In this document: positions 50,101 through 60,100 of the stretch, piece after piece | How positions within the stretch are numbered: position 1 is the first letter of the stretch | Layout: each line of letters starts with the position of its first letter | Assembly: GCA_949361645.1 (NCBI GenBank) | Contig: OX442428.1 | Span: 1,254,084-1,318,083, forward strand | Source of the DNA: Spongilla lacustris | Taxonomy: Eukaryota; Porifera; Demospongiae; Spongillida; Spongillidae | Length of the DNA: 64,000 nt | Reading direction: 5' to 3' | Translations under genes and position numbers: made by a program | Notes under the pieces: model-generated | Told to the model about the DNA's origin: nothing | Database searches by the model: none | Seen by the model: only the letters and a program-made list of their open reading frames with translations

Positions 50101-53100
50101 AAGCAGATGGTGCATCAGTTGAAGCAAATGGTGTCAAAACTGCATCAGTTGAAGCAAATGGTGTCGAAACTGCAGCAGTTGAAGCAAATGGTGTCGAAAC
50201 TGCAGCAGTTGAAGCAAATGGTGTCGAAACTGCAGCAGTTGAAGCAAATGGTGTCAAAACTGCATCAGTTGAAGCAAATGGTGTCGAAACTGCAGCAGTT
50301 GAAGCAAATGGTGTCAAAACTGCATCAGTTGAAGTAAATGGTGTCGAAACTGCATCAGTTGAAGCAAATGGTGTCGAAACTGCATCAGTTGAAGCAAATG
50401 GTGTCGAAACTGCATCAGTTGAAGCTAATGGTGTCGAAACTGCATCAGTTGAAGCAAATGGTGTCGAAACTGCATCAGTTGAAGCTAATGGTGTCGAAAC
50501 TGCATCAGTTGAAGCAAATGGTGTTGAAACTGCAGCAGTTGAAGCAAATGGTGTCAAAACTGCATCAGTTGAAGCAAATGGTGTCGAAACTGCTGCATCA
50601 GTTGAGGCAAATGGTGTCGAAACTGCATCAGTTGAAGCAAATGGTGTCGAAACTGCAGCAGTTGAAGCAAATGGTGTCGAAACTGCTGCAGTTGAAGCAA
50701 ATGCTGTCAATACAGTTGAAGTGTTTGCATGAACAGCATCAGTTGCTAATGTTGGATAGCTTGAAATATTACTGGTTGCTTGCAACATATTTGATGATGA
50801 TTGTGATGAAGAACTGAAAATAGTAATAGATTGTTCAAATGTTGACTGTAGATATGAAGGATTTAATAATGAAACATTAGCTAATACTTGCAAAACTGAA
50901 ATGGAGGCCGTTGTTACTGGAATGGCTGCACTAAATGTTGATTGTGAGATAGTTTCAGCTGTTGACCACATCACTTGTGAGGCCAATGTAACATCATCTA
51001 TGGATTGTGAAATTGGAGTCAAATTAGGACCTGTTATTGTCAAGTTGATGCCCAATGATATTTGAGGAGTTGCAGTAACACCAGTTGTAATGTTCAGTGA
51101 CATATCCCCAGCGTTTGATGGCTGTAAAGTGAAAATTGTGCCCGCATTAGAGTAGGATGTCAAATTAGAACTGATTGGAGTAAAGTCAACACTTGGAGTT
51201 AAATTAACCTGCATCGATGGTTCCAGGCTTACATCATTAGTAGACTGTGGGACTAGATTGGTTTTAGCTGTTTGTGCACTAATTGATTCTTGTGTAGTAA
51301 GTGAAGATGGACCAATACCGGTATTTGACTGAGTAGCCAATGCGACAAAACTTGCGCCTTGCGTACCTAAAATGCCACCGCTAATGTATTGTGTCACTGT
51401 GGGCACAAGGCTATTCACTATAGTTGTTGTGATTTGTGATGATAGAGTGGAAGTTTCAGGTTGCAATGATGATAACGGGATGTAGGTGGTTTTGAGGTTC
51501 ACATTTGAATTTAGAATGGAGGCACTGCTGGGATTCAAATCAGCTATACTGGAAATGTCAAATGCTGGCTCTGTACTAGTGCTAATGACAGCTGTGGAGC
51601 AGCAGACTACAGAAGGTGTAGGCAAGGGAGTTGATGTAATCTCATTTGTCATGAGCATGTTAACATCTGAAGGAGCCAGTGTTGTATGATCCAACATTGC
51701 GCTAGTCAAAATGATCAATGGCGTGACATTTGGAGGCATGGCTGAGAAACTCACTCCACTGCCATCAGCTTGACTGGTAAAAAGAAAGGTGTGGCCTGCA
51801 TTAGTAACAGAGGTGGATTCTGGTTCTGCTGTAGATAACATTTTATCATTGTCCTCCTGCCCCTGTGTGGAACCTAATGGCATGATGTAGTCCAAACTAT
51901 ATGTGCTGCTTACTGCATTCATTTGCATGGTAGCAACAAGGGGTAGGGCACTTGTATCCAAAACAGCATCTGCACCAACATTAGCTATCATTTGGATCAG
52001 GGTAGCAATGATCAGATAACTGGGGCTAAAATGAATGGATTTCCAGATGATCAATACAATCAACATTGCAGTTTGTGTGAAAATGGCTGCAGGAAAAGTT
52101 TTGTCAGTAGAGCAAGCTAAAGTATGTATATTGGCCTGAAGAGTGAGGTAGACAGAAGGCAGGCACATGGGAATATTCACATTCAGTGTCTTTGTGGGAA
52201 AAAGCACTGTGAATAGAAAGCTCTAATTATAGAATACACACACGCATGTATGCACACATACCACACACACATACACATATACATACATTTCTCATGCTAT
52301 AATAAGGATGTATTCCACAACAGGATGAGGACACACAAGGCTGGCAGAGTGAGATTTCAGCATGGTGTTGCTAGTAGCAAGCATGAAACTGATAATTAGA
52401 TCTGGTGTTTTAAGAATGCTGAACCTCGTACCGGCACATTCTGCACAATCAGTTTTTCAGATTGATCATCATCTATGCAACTATGCATGCATTCAGCTTG
52501 ATCATCTTCTAAGCATTAGTTTAATGCATGTATTCAGCTTGATCATCATCTATGCATTAGTTTAATGCATGCATTCAGCTTGATCATCATCTATGCATTA
52601 GTATGATCATCATCTCTGCATTGCTATGCATGCATTCAGCTTGATCATCATCTATGCCGGCAATCAGTTTAACCTGTGCATGCAGTCAGCTTGATCATCT
52701 TCTATGCATTAGCTTAATGCATGCAGTCAGCTTGATCATCATCTATGCATTCAGTTTGATTTACACATTCAGTTTTGATCTGCACATTCAGCAAGTGAAT
52801 TTGCATGTATTCCATAGAGATGTGGTGGAAAATACATCAACAACAAAGCAAATGTTTAGTTTACGGTGGCATCTAACTGGTTATCGGCTAAAAAGTTAAC
52901 TGGCTAAGCAAATTATCAGTCTAAATTCTGTACACGTTATCAACTCTTGAACTCATCACTAGTTAACAGACTTTTGCAACAAAGGTATTAATGACCCGTA
53001 ACAGAAAACATCCTGTTTTTTATTTCAAGTTGTTGTTTTTTTTTTTTGTGCAGAAACCATATCCATGCATGGTAGCAACGGAACTCGGCTTACGATACGA

Positions 53101-54132
53101 TGTTATTGCATGCGGGCAGGGAGCTTTTGAGTTTCGTCATTGGGTTTTATTTACAGCAGTTGTAGGAAATAAATTAATTATAATTCTCCAATATTATTCA
53201 TTTAAGTTTCCCATTTAATTCCCGCCCATGGCACCGCATCACTGCATGCATGCATGCAATCTCATAGTAGTCAATGGTGATCTGTCTTGATGTATATATT
53301 GTGTTTGTCACGAACCTACTCGGTTGTTGAGTACGAGTTTAGATGGTACCTGATTTCAATATTGGCAGTTCCTTACTCTGGTAGCGTGAAAAGAAATGCC
53401 TTTGAATTATCGATGTCCCAGCTGATTTTTAAACTTTCAATCGAAGAAATAATTATGCCGGCAGTCTATTCCTAGTCTTGCACCCAGACCCAAATGTACG
53501 TAACGATGATCAATAGCAAAGAGAAGCCATTCTTATACATGTATGACAATATCTCCTGTCAATTAAGAAGTAGTACATGCCATGCGTTATTAAAGACGTT
53601 TATATATAATGAACCGCCCGCCCGCATGTTATATTGAAATGAAACAAGAGTAGCACGCAGCTAACGCAATCACGAATAATATGGATGCAATGGAATTACA
53701 CATATAGAGTGCTTGAAAGCCAAGTCGAAACTGTAAATTTTAGCGTGCTCAAACGTGTCGAAGTACATGTAAATTGTATGCGTAATTGGATTTGCCGGCG
53801 ACTACTGAGGATTTTTATTGGTAGCAGATACGTACGTCTAAATGAACTTACAGGAATTGCTTTCCAAGTTGCTGGACATCGCTGGATGGCTAAAATGGAG
53901 CCCCTGTGTGTATTCGATCGTATACGTCGATTTGAGGAACTTCCACACCCTGCGTGCGATCAACAATATTATAATGTCCACTTACCGGTAATCCTCCCGT
54001 CCCAGAACTACGTGTTGTGGAATGGGTGGTTGTATTCGGTATTCGGTGACTCCCCTCGACAACGCCAGTTGACAAGTAACCTAGCAGAACGGCTGCTGTC
54101 AAAAGGAGAAACGAGAAGCACTTCTCTCCCAT
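42701..54132 (-). CDS. Mucin-stalked adhesion GPCR, copy B (HormR-GAIN-GPS-7TM), with two apparent frame breaks
   Basis: Exons: 53986-54132, 46759-52135, 46033-46137, 45877-45959, 45597-45776, 45097-45473, 44714-44777, 44562-44658, 44440-44486, 44265-44379, 44085-44179, 43917-44028, 43690-43843, 43539(?)-43639, 43418-43440, 43108-43208, 42923-43055, 42796-42837, 42701-42745. Order: signal peptide (KCFSFLLLTAAVLLGY), mucin-like stalk of about 1790 residues, HormR domain, GAIN domain, GPS with the HL|T cleavage site, seven helices. Phases agree across almost all junctions. Exceptions are one extra base in the GAIN exon near 45311 and a shift in the TM4 exon. Homology to copy A ends near 42660, so the two C-terminal exons known from copy A are absent. 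The protein would sit in the plasma membrane with a long O-glycosylated ectodomain. It may be a recent pseudogene, or carry consensus errors. Confidence 0.75.
43213..43360. repeat. 23-bp minisatellite in an intron of GPCR copy B
   Basis: Same array as 13105-13275, one unit shorter. Confidence 0.9.
44265..45776 (-). CDS. GAIN domain and GPS autoproteolysis site
   Basis: Six exons. Helical part: LNLVSNLASMT...SLYPRDLSSS...IISKALYAL and VIVDTLDNLLSDNNIPGWKE. Beta part: NGVRPAGVSLPVPPT, NTVQIAQTLVRNIGQFLP, TGYIGSLVLSSQVSFD, PINLSFIVSP. The GPS is split by a ~60-bp intron: NATCVFWDFNN | AWSSQGVTSNYAINKSN, then VSCSSSHLTSFAVLLQ. HL|T cleavage residues are present. The usual GC and CxC cysteines read GV and CSS, so one disulfide is lost. 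Within 45097-45473 the frame shifts by one base after NVLLLKPS (near 45311). Confidence 0.75.
44836..44962. repeat. 22-bp tandem repeat (GTCATAGTGTAACAGTAATG)
   Basis: Five to six units in the short intron between GAIN exons. Confidence 0.9.
45877..46137 (-). CDS. HormR (hormone-receptor) domain, two exons
   Basis: Exons 46033-46137 and 45877-45959. The joined text reads CMPDNDSTWNIYWPLSSPN, MPCSGGQQNGIATRDCLMNG, IWSMANISQC. The C...W...PC...G.A.R.C...G.W....S.C pattern is the HormR domain that precedes GAIN in many adhesion GPCRs. Phases are 1-1-0. Confidence 0.8.
46759..52135 (-). CDS. Giant Ser/Thr-rich mucin-like exon
   Basis: One open exon of about 5.4 kb (1792 codons plus one base). 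It is dominated by Ser, Thr, Val, Pro and Ala, and the non-repeated parts are also Ser/Thr-rich. It contains two tandem arrays: about 60 units of VVTQQAISSVPT or VVTPQAIISSVPT (47220-49590), and about 20 units of ASTDAVSTPF (50090-50710). All unit lengths are multiples of three. Such stretches are typical O-glycosylation stalks that hold a receptor head away from the membrane. The first ~90 residues contain an unusual hydrophobic stretch (AMLIVLIIW and YLIIATLIQMIA), so an internal acceptor may be used instead. The exon ends in the SSCTPMGC sequence leading into the HormR domain. Confidence 0.7.
47220..49590. repeat. 36/39-bp coding tandem repeat (12- and 13-residue units)
   Basis: Two unit types are interspersed: 36 bp (VVTQQAISSVPT) and 39 bp (VVTPQAIISSVPT); some QQ units also carry the extra Ile. 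Blocks of several units recur, indicating higher-order duplication. Confidence 0.9.
50090..50710. repeat. 30-bp coding tandem repeat (ASTDAVSTPF)
   Basis: About 20 units of GAAGCAAATGGTGTCGAAAC plus TGCATCAGTT on the plus strand, with Thr/Ala and Asp/Ala alternates; one 33-bp unit adds a codon. Confidence 0.9.
52136..53985. other. First intron of the adhesion GPCR
   Basis: Holds a short CA repeat (52240-52280) and a minisatellite at about 52490-52770 built on GCATTCAGCTTGATCATCAT. No other exon recognised. Confidence 0.5.
53986..54132 (-). CDS. Signal-peptide exon of the adhesion GPCR
   Basis: 49 codons from ATG, hydrophobic core CFSFLLLTAAVLLGYL, then a Thr/Ser-rich start of the ectodomain (NTTTHSTTRSS). 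Donor CCG|GTAAGT, phase 0, which fits the acceptor CTCTTCAG at 52136. The distance (1.85 kb) and an alternative acceptor at 52207 leave some doubt about the join. Confidence 0.6.
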
Positions 54133-54350
54133 CAGTCGTCGGTCGTATCTGCGCGAGGTGGTAATATAACTGGAATGCGCGGGAGTGATCCATTTTAAAT
54201 TGATCTGTGCACATCTCTATGGAGACGATCAATGTACCACTTCTAGAACGGGAATTTTCTTTACTGTTGTCCTCCTACACACATATATCAAATATGGCTG
54301 AGGTCTCGACCCCGGCCCACACACTCACACTCACACACACACACGCACAC

Positions 54351-54392
<42 letters not shown>

Positions 54393-54393
54393 T

Positions 54394-54476
<83 letters not shown>

Positions 54477-55008
54477 CAGCGAATGGCCATCGTGCCAATT
54501 ACTTATCGTAATAGCCCGCTTATCCATTTTAAAAAATGAGTTGCCTGCACATTTTCCTGCTTATAAAAAGCTCACTTCTACCACATCTCAAAAACCTCAT
54601 TCGCCTGGCCGGCAGAATGGATCTTCTTGTCAAGAATAGCGGCAGTGATGAGCTGGGTAACTGGTATTTTAGCGCATGGCGAATTCTGCTCAATTCTGAT
54701 CAGTTCACGCAATTCTGATTAGTTCACTCAATTCTGATCAGTTCACTTAATTCTGATGTGTTTACTCAAGGTCAGAGTATTATATTCGAGTCAAGCAAAG
54801 CAGCCTGATTTGTAACCCCCACGCCACCCGAAATTTGTAATCGTTATATTGATAAGGTGTATTATTGTGAATCGATCAGAGTTAGTAGAGTGGAACCTTT
54901 GGATCTATGTGGTGGACATAATTTTCCTCCAACGCAGGCTTGGTGGCCCTAACTCATGCTGAAATTTTGTTGGCCTTTTAATTGTAACAGATAGTTTACT
55001 TTTGCGAA
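54133..55008. other. Upstream flank of the adhesion GPCR
   Basis: Contains a (CA)n array at 54313-54474 about 180 bp upstream of the ATG, likely near the promoter. CAATTCTGATCAGTTCAC repeats at 54690-54755. No gene. Confidence 0.5.
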
Positions 55009-55718
55009 TCTCGTCCAAACTATTTTTGGAAAAATTAGCGTCATTGTGAAGGGGTTAAAGGCTATATGACGCTAAAAAAAATTATTGTCCGCAAGTAGCG
55101 CTGACTCCCAAGTGGCAGCAGTTATGTCTATTCACACAATCAGGCTACACTTTTCGGAAGAGTAGTGAAAGATGAGCAACACAATTTACAAGGCTAATGA
55201 CGTTAAGGCAGACCTGCCAACTCTCACGCATTTCGCGGGAGACTCACGCGCATTTACAGCCACTCTCACGCACTCCCGCTAGCCATCTGCATTGCAGAAA
55301 TATAACTTTTATATCAGTGCAATTTCTGTCTTCGTTTAACCATGCATGTAGAGTTGAAGGATTGAAAACCGTGCACATGATCCTTAGACTTCCGCGACGG
55401 CTCCGATGTTGATTGTGTGTTAATGCTTGTTGTTGTTGTCCGTCAACCGTATTTTGATAAGAGGCCTTTAAATCATCACCTGTGAGAGTAGTGCGCGACT
55501 ATATGTTAATGTAGTAGGTAGTTCCAAAGCGGAAAGTTGATCTCTTTTGATGCTCACGCATTACAACCCTAAAATTGCCCAAAATCATGCCCAAGCTCAA
55601 GCAAGCTATAAAAGCACAGTTGACAGGTCTGTTAAGGGGGAGGGGGGGGGGGGGGGGGGGGGGGGTTAATATGCTAATGTCACAATGACGCTAATTTTTC
55701 CAAAAATAGTTTGGACAA
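55009..55718. mobile_element. Foldback element with ~38-bp inverted ends, hosting a smaller MITE
   Basis: The left arm TCCAAACTATTTTTGGAAAA (55012 on) continues into ATTAGCGTCATTGTGA, and the exact complement lies at 55679-55716. About 290 bp of interior remain once the nested MITE is removed. Confidence 0.7.
55209..55631. mobile_element. 423-bp MITE with CAGACCTGYCAACT ends and TTAAGG target duplication
   Basis: Ends CAGACCTGCCAACT and AGTTGACAGGTCTG; TTAAGG on both sides (55203-55208 and 55632-55637). Immediately internal are CTCACGCATTTCGCGGGAGA and a second CTCACGCACTCCCGC. No ORF. Confidence 0.75.
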
Positions 55719-57117
55719 GCCCCCTAAAAAAAGATACCTTAGGTTACAGATTAGAAGACGACATGTCAAAGCCCTGATATCAAGTTTGGCTTACTGTTGG
55801 TGGTGGTTCTTATTGTTCCCTGTTACATGTATCGATATTTTGTGGGGTAATTGAACAAGGGGCCTGTACATGCTTCATAGCTTGCTTGATATTACAATTT
55901 TTTACACTTACTGTATTCACTAATGTGCTGCACTCGGTTTAAAGGTGTTCAAAATGGCAATAGAGCCGAAAATAGAAGGAGTAATTGGGGTTGACAGGAG
56001 TTAGGGAGAAAAGAATGTTTTTGTGGAGGGGCGGGCAGGTCAACCAAGGTTAATGTGGGAGGGACCATGTATAGAGCAACAGTAAAGGGTTGCTGAGAGT
56101 CCTTTCATTTTTTTTTCCAGATGTATGGTCTGTGATTCCCCAAGGCTGCGCCGCCAAATCTCCAAGCATTAGATAACCCCAAAACTAATAAATAGCAAGC
56201 TGATAGCCAGTCATAATTGTGCAGATGACTACACATGTAACTTGCCAGGTAATGTCATTATACTTAATAACCATTTGAAAGCACCAGTACACACAACCCC
56301 CCCCCCCCCCTCTCCCCCCACACTTACATAGTTGGTTACATTCTTCAGATAACTAGCCAATAAATTAGATAAATCCCCGATTGACTGCACCTTGCCAGTT
56401 CCTGATGTGACATACAATAATTTTCCAGTTGGCTTCACACACATTAGTAATGTCATAATACCAAATAACCATTTGAAGGCACCAGTACACATGAAACCCC
56501 CACTTACACAGCTGGTTACATTCTTCAGATAACTAGCCTTGCATCAAGCCATATCGAGAAATTAGAAAAATCCCCCCAATTGGCTGCACCTCTGCCAGTT
56601 CCCAATGCGACATACCTACATACACGGAGAGGTAGCATCCAGCTACAGAGAGCTGCTGTATTCCAGCTCTTTGTTAATGGAGCTGGGGAGATGCATGTAC
56701 AATCCCTTCATCCCCCACAACCCCTCGCCCAAAGTATACTAAAGATAAAAGCAGTTTCAGGCTGGGAGCTGTGCTTGAACTTCACTGTGGTTATGAGAAA
56801 AGAACGGGACCTGAGGAATAAATACATCTACAAGATGGAGGGAGTCATGACTGGATGAGACCATGTCAATTTAAACATCAGTGCTGACACTCCTACTCAG
56901 CAAACGGTGCAATCAAGAGGATATGTATTAGGTAGAGTCTGCTTTTACAGTAACAGTGTACTTAAATTGTCAGTAGGTGCGCTATTATTATCCACATTTT
57001 GTGCATGAGAGAGAACCTTTACTAGACAATACACCTCCACGAAGTAAACAAAACAAGTCATTGTTTTGTACAGTAATAAACAACAACAAAAACACCACCA
57101 TAAAATGGTCCCTCATA
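55719..57117. other. 3' flank of the EGF receptor; short tandem duplication
   Basis: About 56225-56360 and 56440-56550 are two diverged copies sharing AACCATTTGAAGGCACCAGT and GGTTACATTCTTCAGATAAC. The short plus-strand ORF at 56580-56858 has no domain signal. The 3' UTR of the downstream-reading gene should lie just below 57118. Confidence 0.5.
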
Positions 57118-60100
57118 TTAGATGCTGCGTCGGTATCCATAGGCCCTACCCCGTCGTCTTGTAAGTGCACACACAACTAGGGTAGCTATGCAAGCAAAGA
57201 CTAGTGTCCCCACATTGATAGCCACTATGCCACCTATGCAAGTACTACTGCATCCATGACCAGAGGCTAAGATGGCACAGAGGGGTGAGAGGGAGGGAGG
57301 GAGGGAGGGAGGGAGGGAGGGAGGGAGGGAGGGAGGGAGGGAGGGAGGGAGGGAGGGAGGGAGGGAGGGAGGGAGGGAGGGAGGGAGGGAGGGAGGGAGG
57401 GAGGGAGGGAGGGAGGGAGGGAGGGAGGGAGGGAGGGAGGGAGGGAGGGAGGGAGGGAGGGAGGGAGGGAGGGAGGGAGGGAGGGAGGGAGGGAGGGAGG
57501 GAGGGAGGGAGGGAGGGAGGGAGGGAGGGAGGGAGGGAGGGAGGGAGGGAGGGAGGGAGGGAGGGAGGGAGGGAGGGAGGGAGGGAGGGAGGGAGGGAGG
57601 GAGGGAGGGAGGGAGGGAGGGAGGGAGGGAGGGAGGGAGGGAGGGAGGGAGGGAGGGAGGGAGGGAGGGAGGGAGGGAGGGAGGGAGGGAGGGAGGGAGG
57701 GAGGGAGGGAGGGAGGGAGGGAGGGAGGGAGGGAGGGAGGGAGGGAGGGAGGGAGGGAGGGAGGGAGGGAGGGAGGGAGGGAGGGAGGGAGGGAGGGAGG
57801 GAGGGAGGGAGGGAGGGAGGGAGGGAGGGAGGGAGGGAGGGAGGGAGGGAGGGAGGGAGGGAGGGAGGGAGGGAGGGAGGGAGGGAGGGAGGGAGGGAGG
57901 GAGGGAGGGAGGGAGGGAGGGAGGGAGGGAGGGAGGGAGGGAGGGAGGGAGGGAGGGAGGGAGGGAGGGAGGGAGGGAGGGAGGCAGGGTGAGAATAGGA
58001 GAGAGGAGCAGAGTGGTAAGGGTGTGAAAGAGAAATGGAAAGAGGTAAGAATAAGAAGGGAGTGAGAAGAAAAGAAAACAATTACAGCACCAAACACAAC
58101 ATAGCTGGACTCAGCCACTGTAATAGTTAAACACACCGGTGGAATCACATACCTTCCCGAACGCACTCTCCTGGTGAGATGGCATTTATACCATACCCTT
58201 CCTGGCACTGAGTACACTGCACCTTGGAGCCCCACCAATTGTCTTGGTAACAGGTCAGGCAACCGACAATGTTGTTTGAGCAAGTGTCTGCATCAGGACA
58301 AAGACCACATCATTTCAGCACATGCAGCAGATGTGAAACTCCTCCCCTCCCCGTCTTAAAACTTCACACCAGTATAATTATATATATAATAATAATAATA
58401 ATATATATACATATGTATGTCATTGTATTATATTAAGTACATTGAGTGACAGATCCCTTATTGTGTACTTAAATTGTCAGTAGGTGCGCTATCATTATCC
58501 ACTGAAAGAGAACCTTTACCAGACAATACACCATCACGAAGTAAACAAAACAAGTCATTGTTTTGTACTAATAAACAAAAAAACACCACGATAAAATGGT
58601 CCCTCATATTAGATGCTGCGTCGGTATCCATAGGCCCTACCTCGTCGTCTTGTAAGGGTAATGACACTGGAGCCATACCTGTCACACCTTGGAACCCCAC
58701 CATTTATAAGTGGGAGGTGCAAAGCAGATATGGAATGTGTGTATGGTGGGGGTTGTGCATTTGTGATGTGTGCCAAGTATGAAGACTGCACACTATGTGC
58801 ATCCGTGCGTGTAGGTACACATTCTAATTACATGTACACACCTGTGTGGTGTACATGTACACCTGTGTGGTGCACATGTACACCTGTGTGGTGCACATGT
58901 ACACCTGTGTGGTGCACATGTACACCTGTGTGGTGCACATGTACACACTTGTGTGGTGCACATGTACACACCTGTGTGGTGCACATGTACACACCTGTGT
59001 GGTGCACATGTACACACCTGTGTGGTGCACATGTACACCTGTGTGGTGCACATGTGCACCTGTGTGGTGCACATGTACACCTGTGTGGTGCACATGTACA
59101 CCTGTGTGGTGCACACGTACACCTGTGTGGTGCACACGTACACCTGTGTGGTGCACATGTACACCTGTGTGGTGCACATGTACACCACATATCTGGCACA
59201 TTTAGTCAAAAATGGCACAATGACAATGTTTCTTTGGCTAATCCCCAGACAGTGTTACAGAGTAGGACTGACCCCCACCCACCCACCCTACCCCCTTTTT
59301 CATCTCTCCCCCTCCCTCAACACAGGTGAGAACAGCTCACCACAGCTGCAGCCCCTAGTGACGAACTCCTCGTGGCGACACGTGAGAGGGCAAGTGGCAC
59401 AGAAAGGTCCAGTGAACTTGGAGGCACAGTGACACTTGTTGCCCACACAGACACCATCATTCTTGCACCTACATACTAGAGAGGAGGGGCAGGGGAGGAG
59501 GGGCAGGGGAGAGAGGAGGGGCAGGAGAGAGGAGGGGCAGGGGAGAGAGGAGGGGCAGGGGAGAGAGGAGGAGCAGGGGAGAGGGGAGGGGCAGGGGAGA
59601 GAGGAGGGGCAGGGGAGAGAGGAGGGGCAGGAGAGAGGAAGGGCAGGGAGAGAGAGGAGGAGCAGGGGAGAGAGGAAGGGCAGGGGGAAGGGGATGAAGG
59701 GTGAGGGCAATGACGGAGGGATAATGATAGAGGTGATTGGAATGAGGGAGTGATAACAGAATAAGGGAATGAGGGAGTGTTAATGGGAATGACCCACATG
59801 TATCCTTCAAATAGCACTGCCCACATATTTTTTAATGTCATTTCTACACACACATACATCTACTCACCACTGCAATCTGGTCCCCAGTACACTCCACTGG
59901 GGTTGCAATCGCACGCACATATGTCATCTCTAAGGACACCTCCATTGAAACATTCGATATTACAAGGTGCTATAAAAAGATAAAGACATAAAACACCAAC
60001 ACATAGTCACCCTGTCATGTGATAGTCACCCTGTCATGTGATAGTCACCATGTCATGTGATAGTCCCCCTGTCATGTGATAGTCACCATGTCATGTGATA

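Noticed and set aside
53685..54164. 159-codon plus-strand ORF
   Set aside because: Antisense to the signal-peptide exon of the adhesion GPCR; no domain signal.
57272..58283. Long Ser-Leu-Pro-Pro and Gly-Arg-Glu-Gly ORFs
   Set aside because: Translations of the (GGGA)n array; no unique sequence supports a gene.
58793..59329. Cys/His/Val ORFs resembling zinc-finger repeats
   Set aside because: Translations of a 20-23-bp tandem repeat inside an intron, open in several frames.
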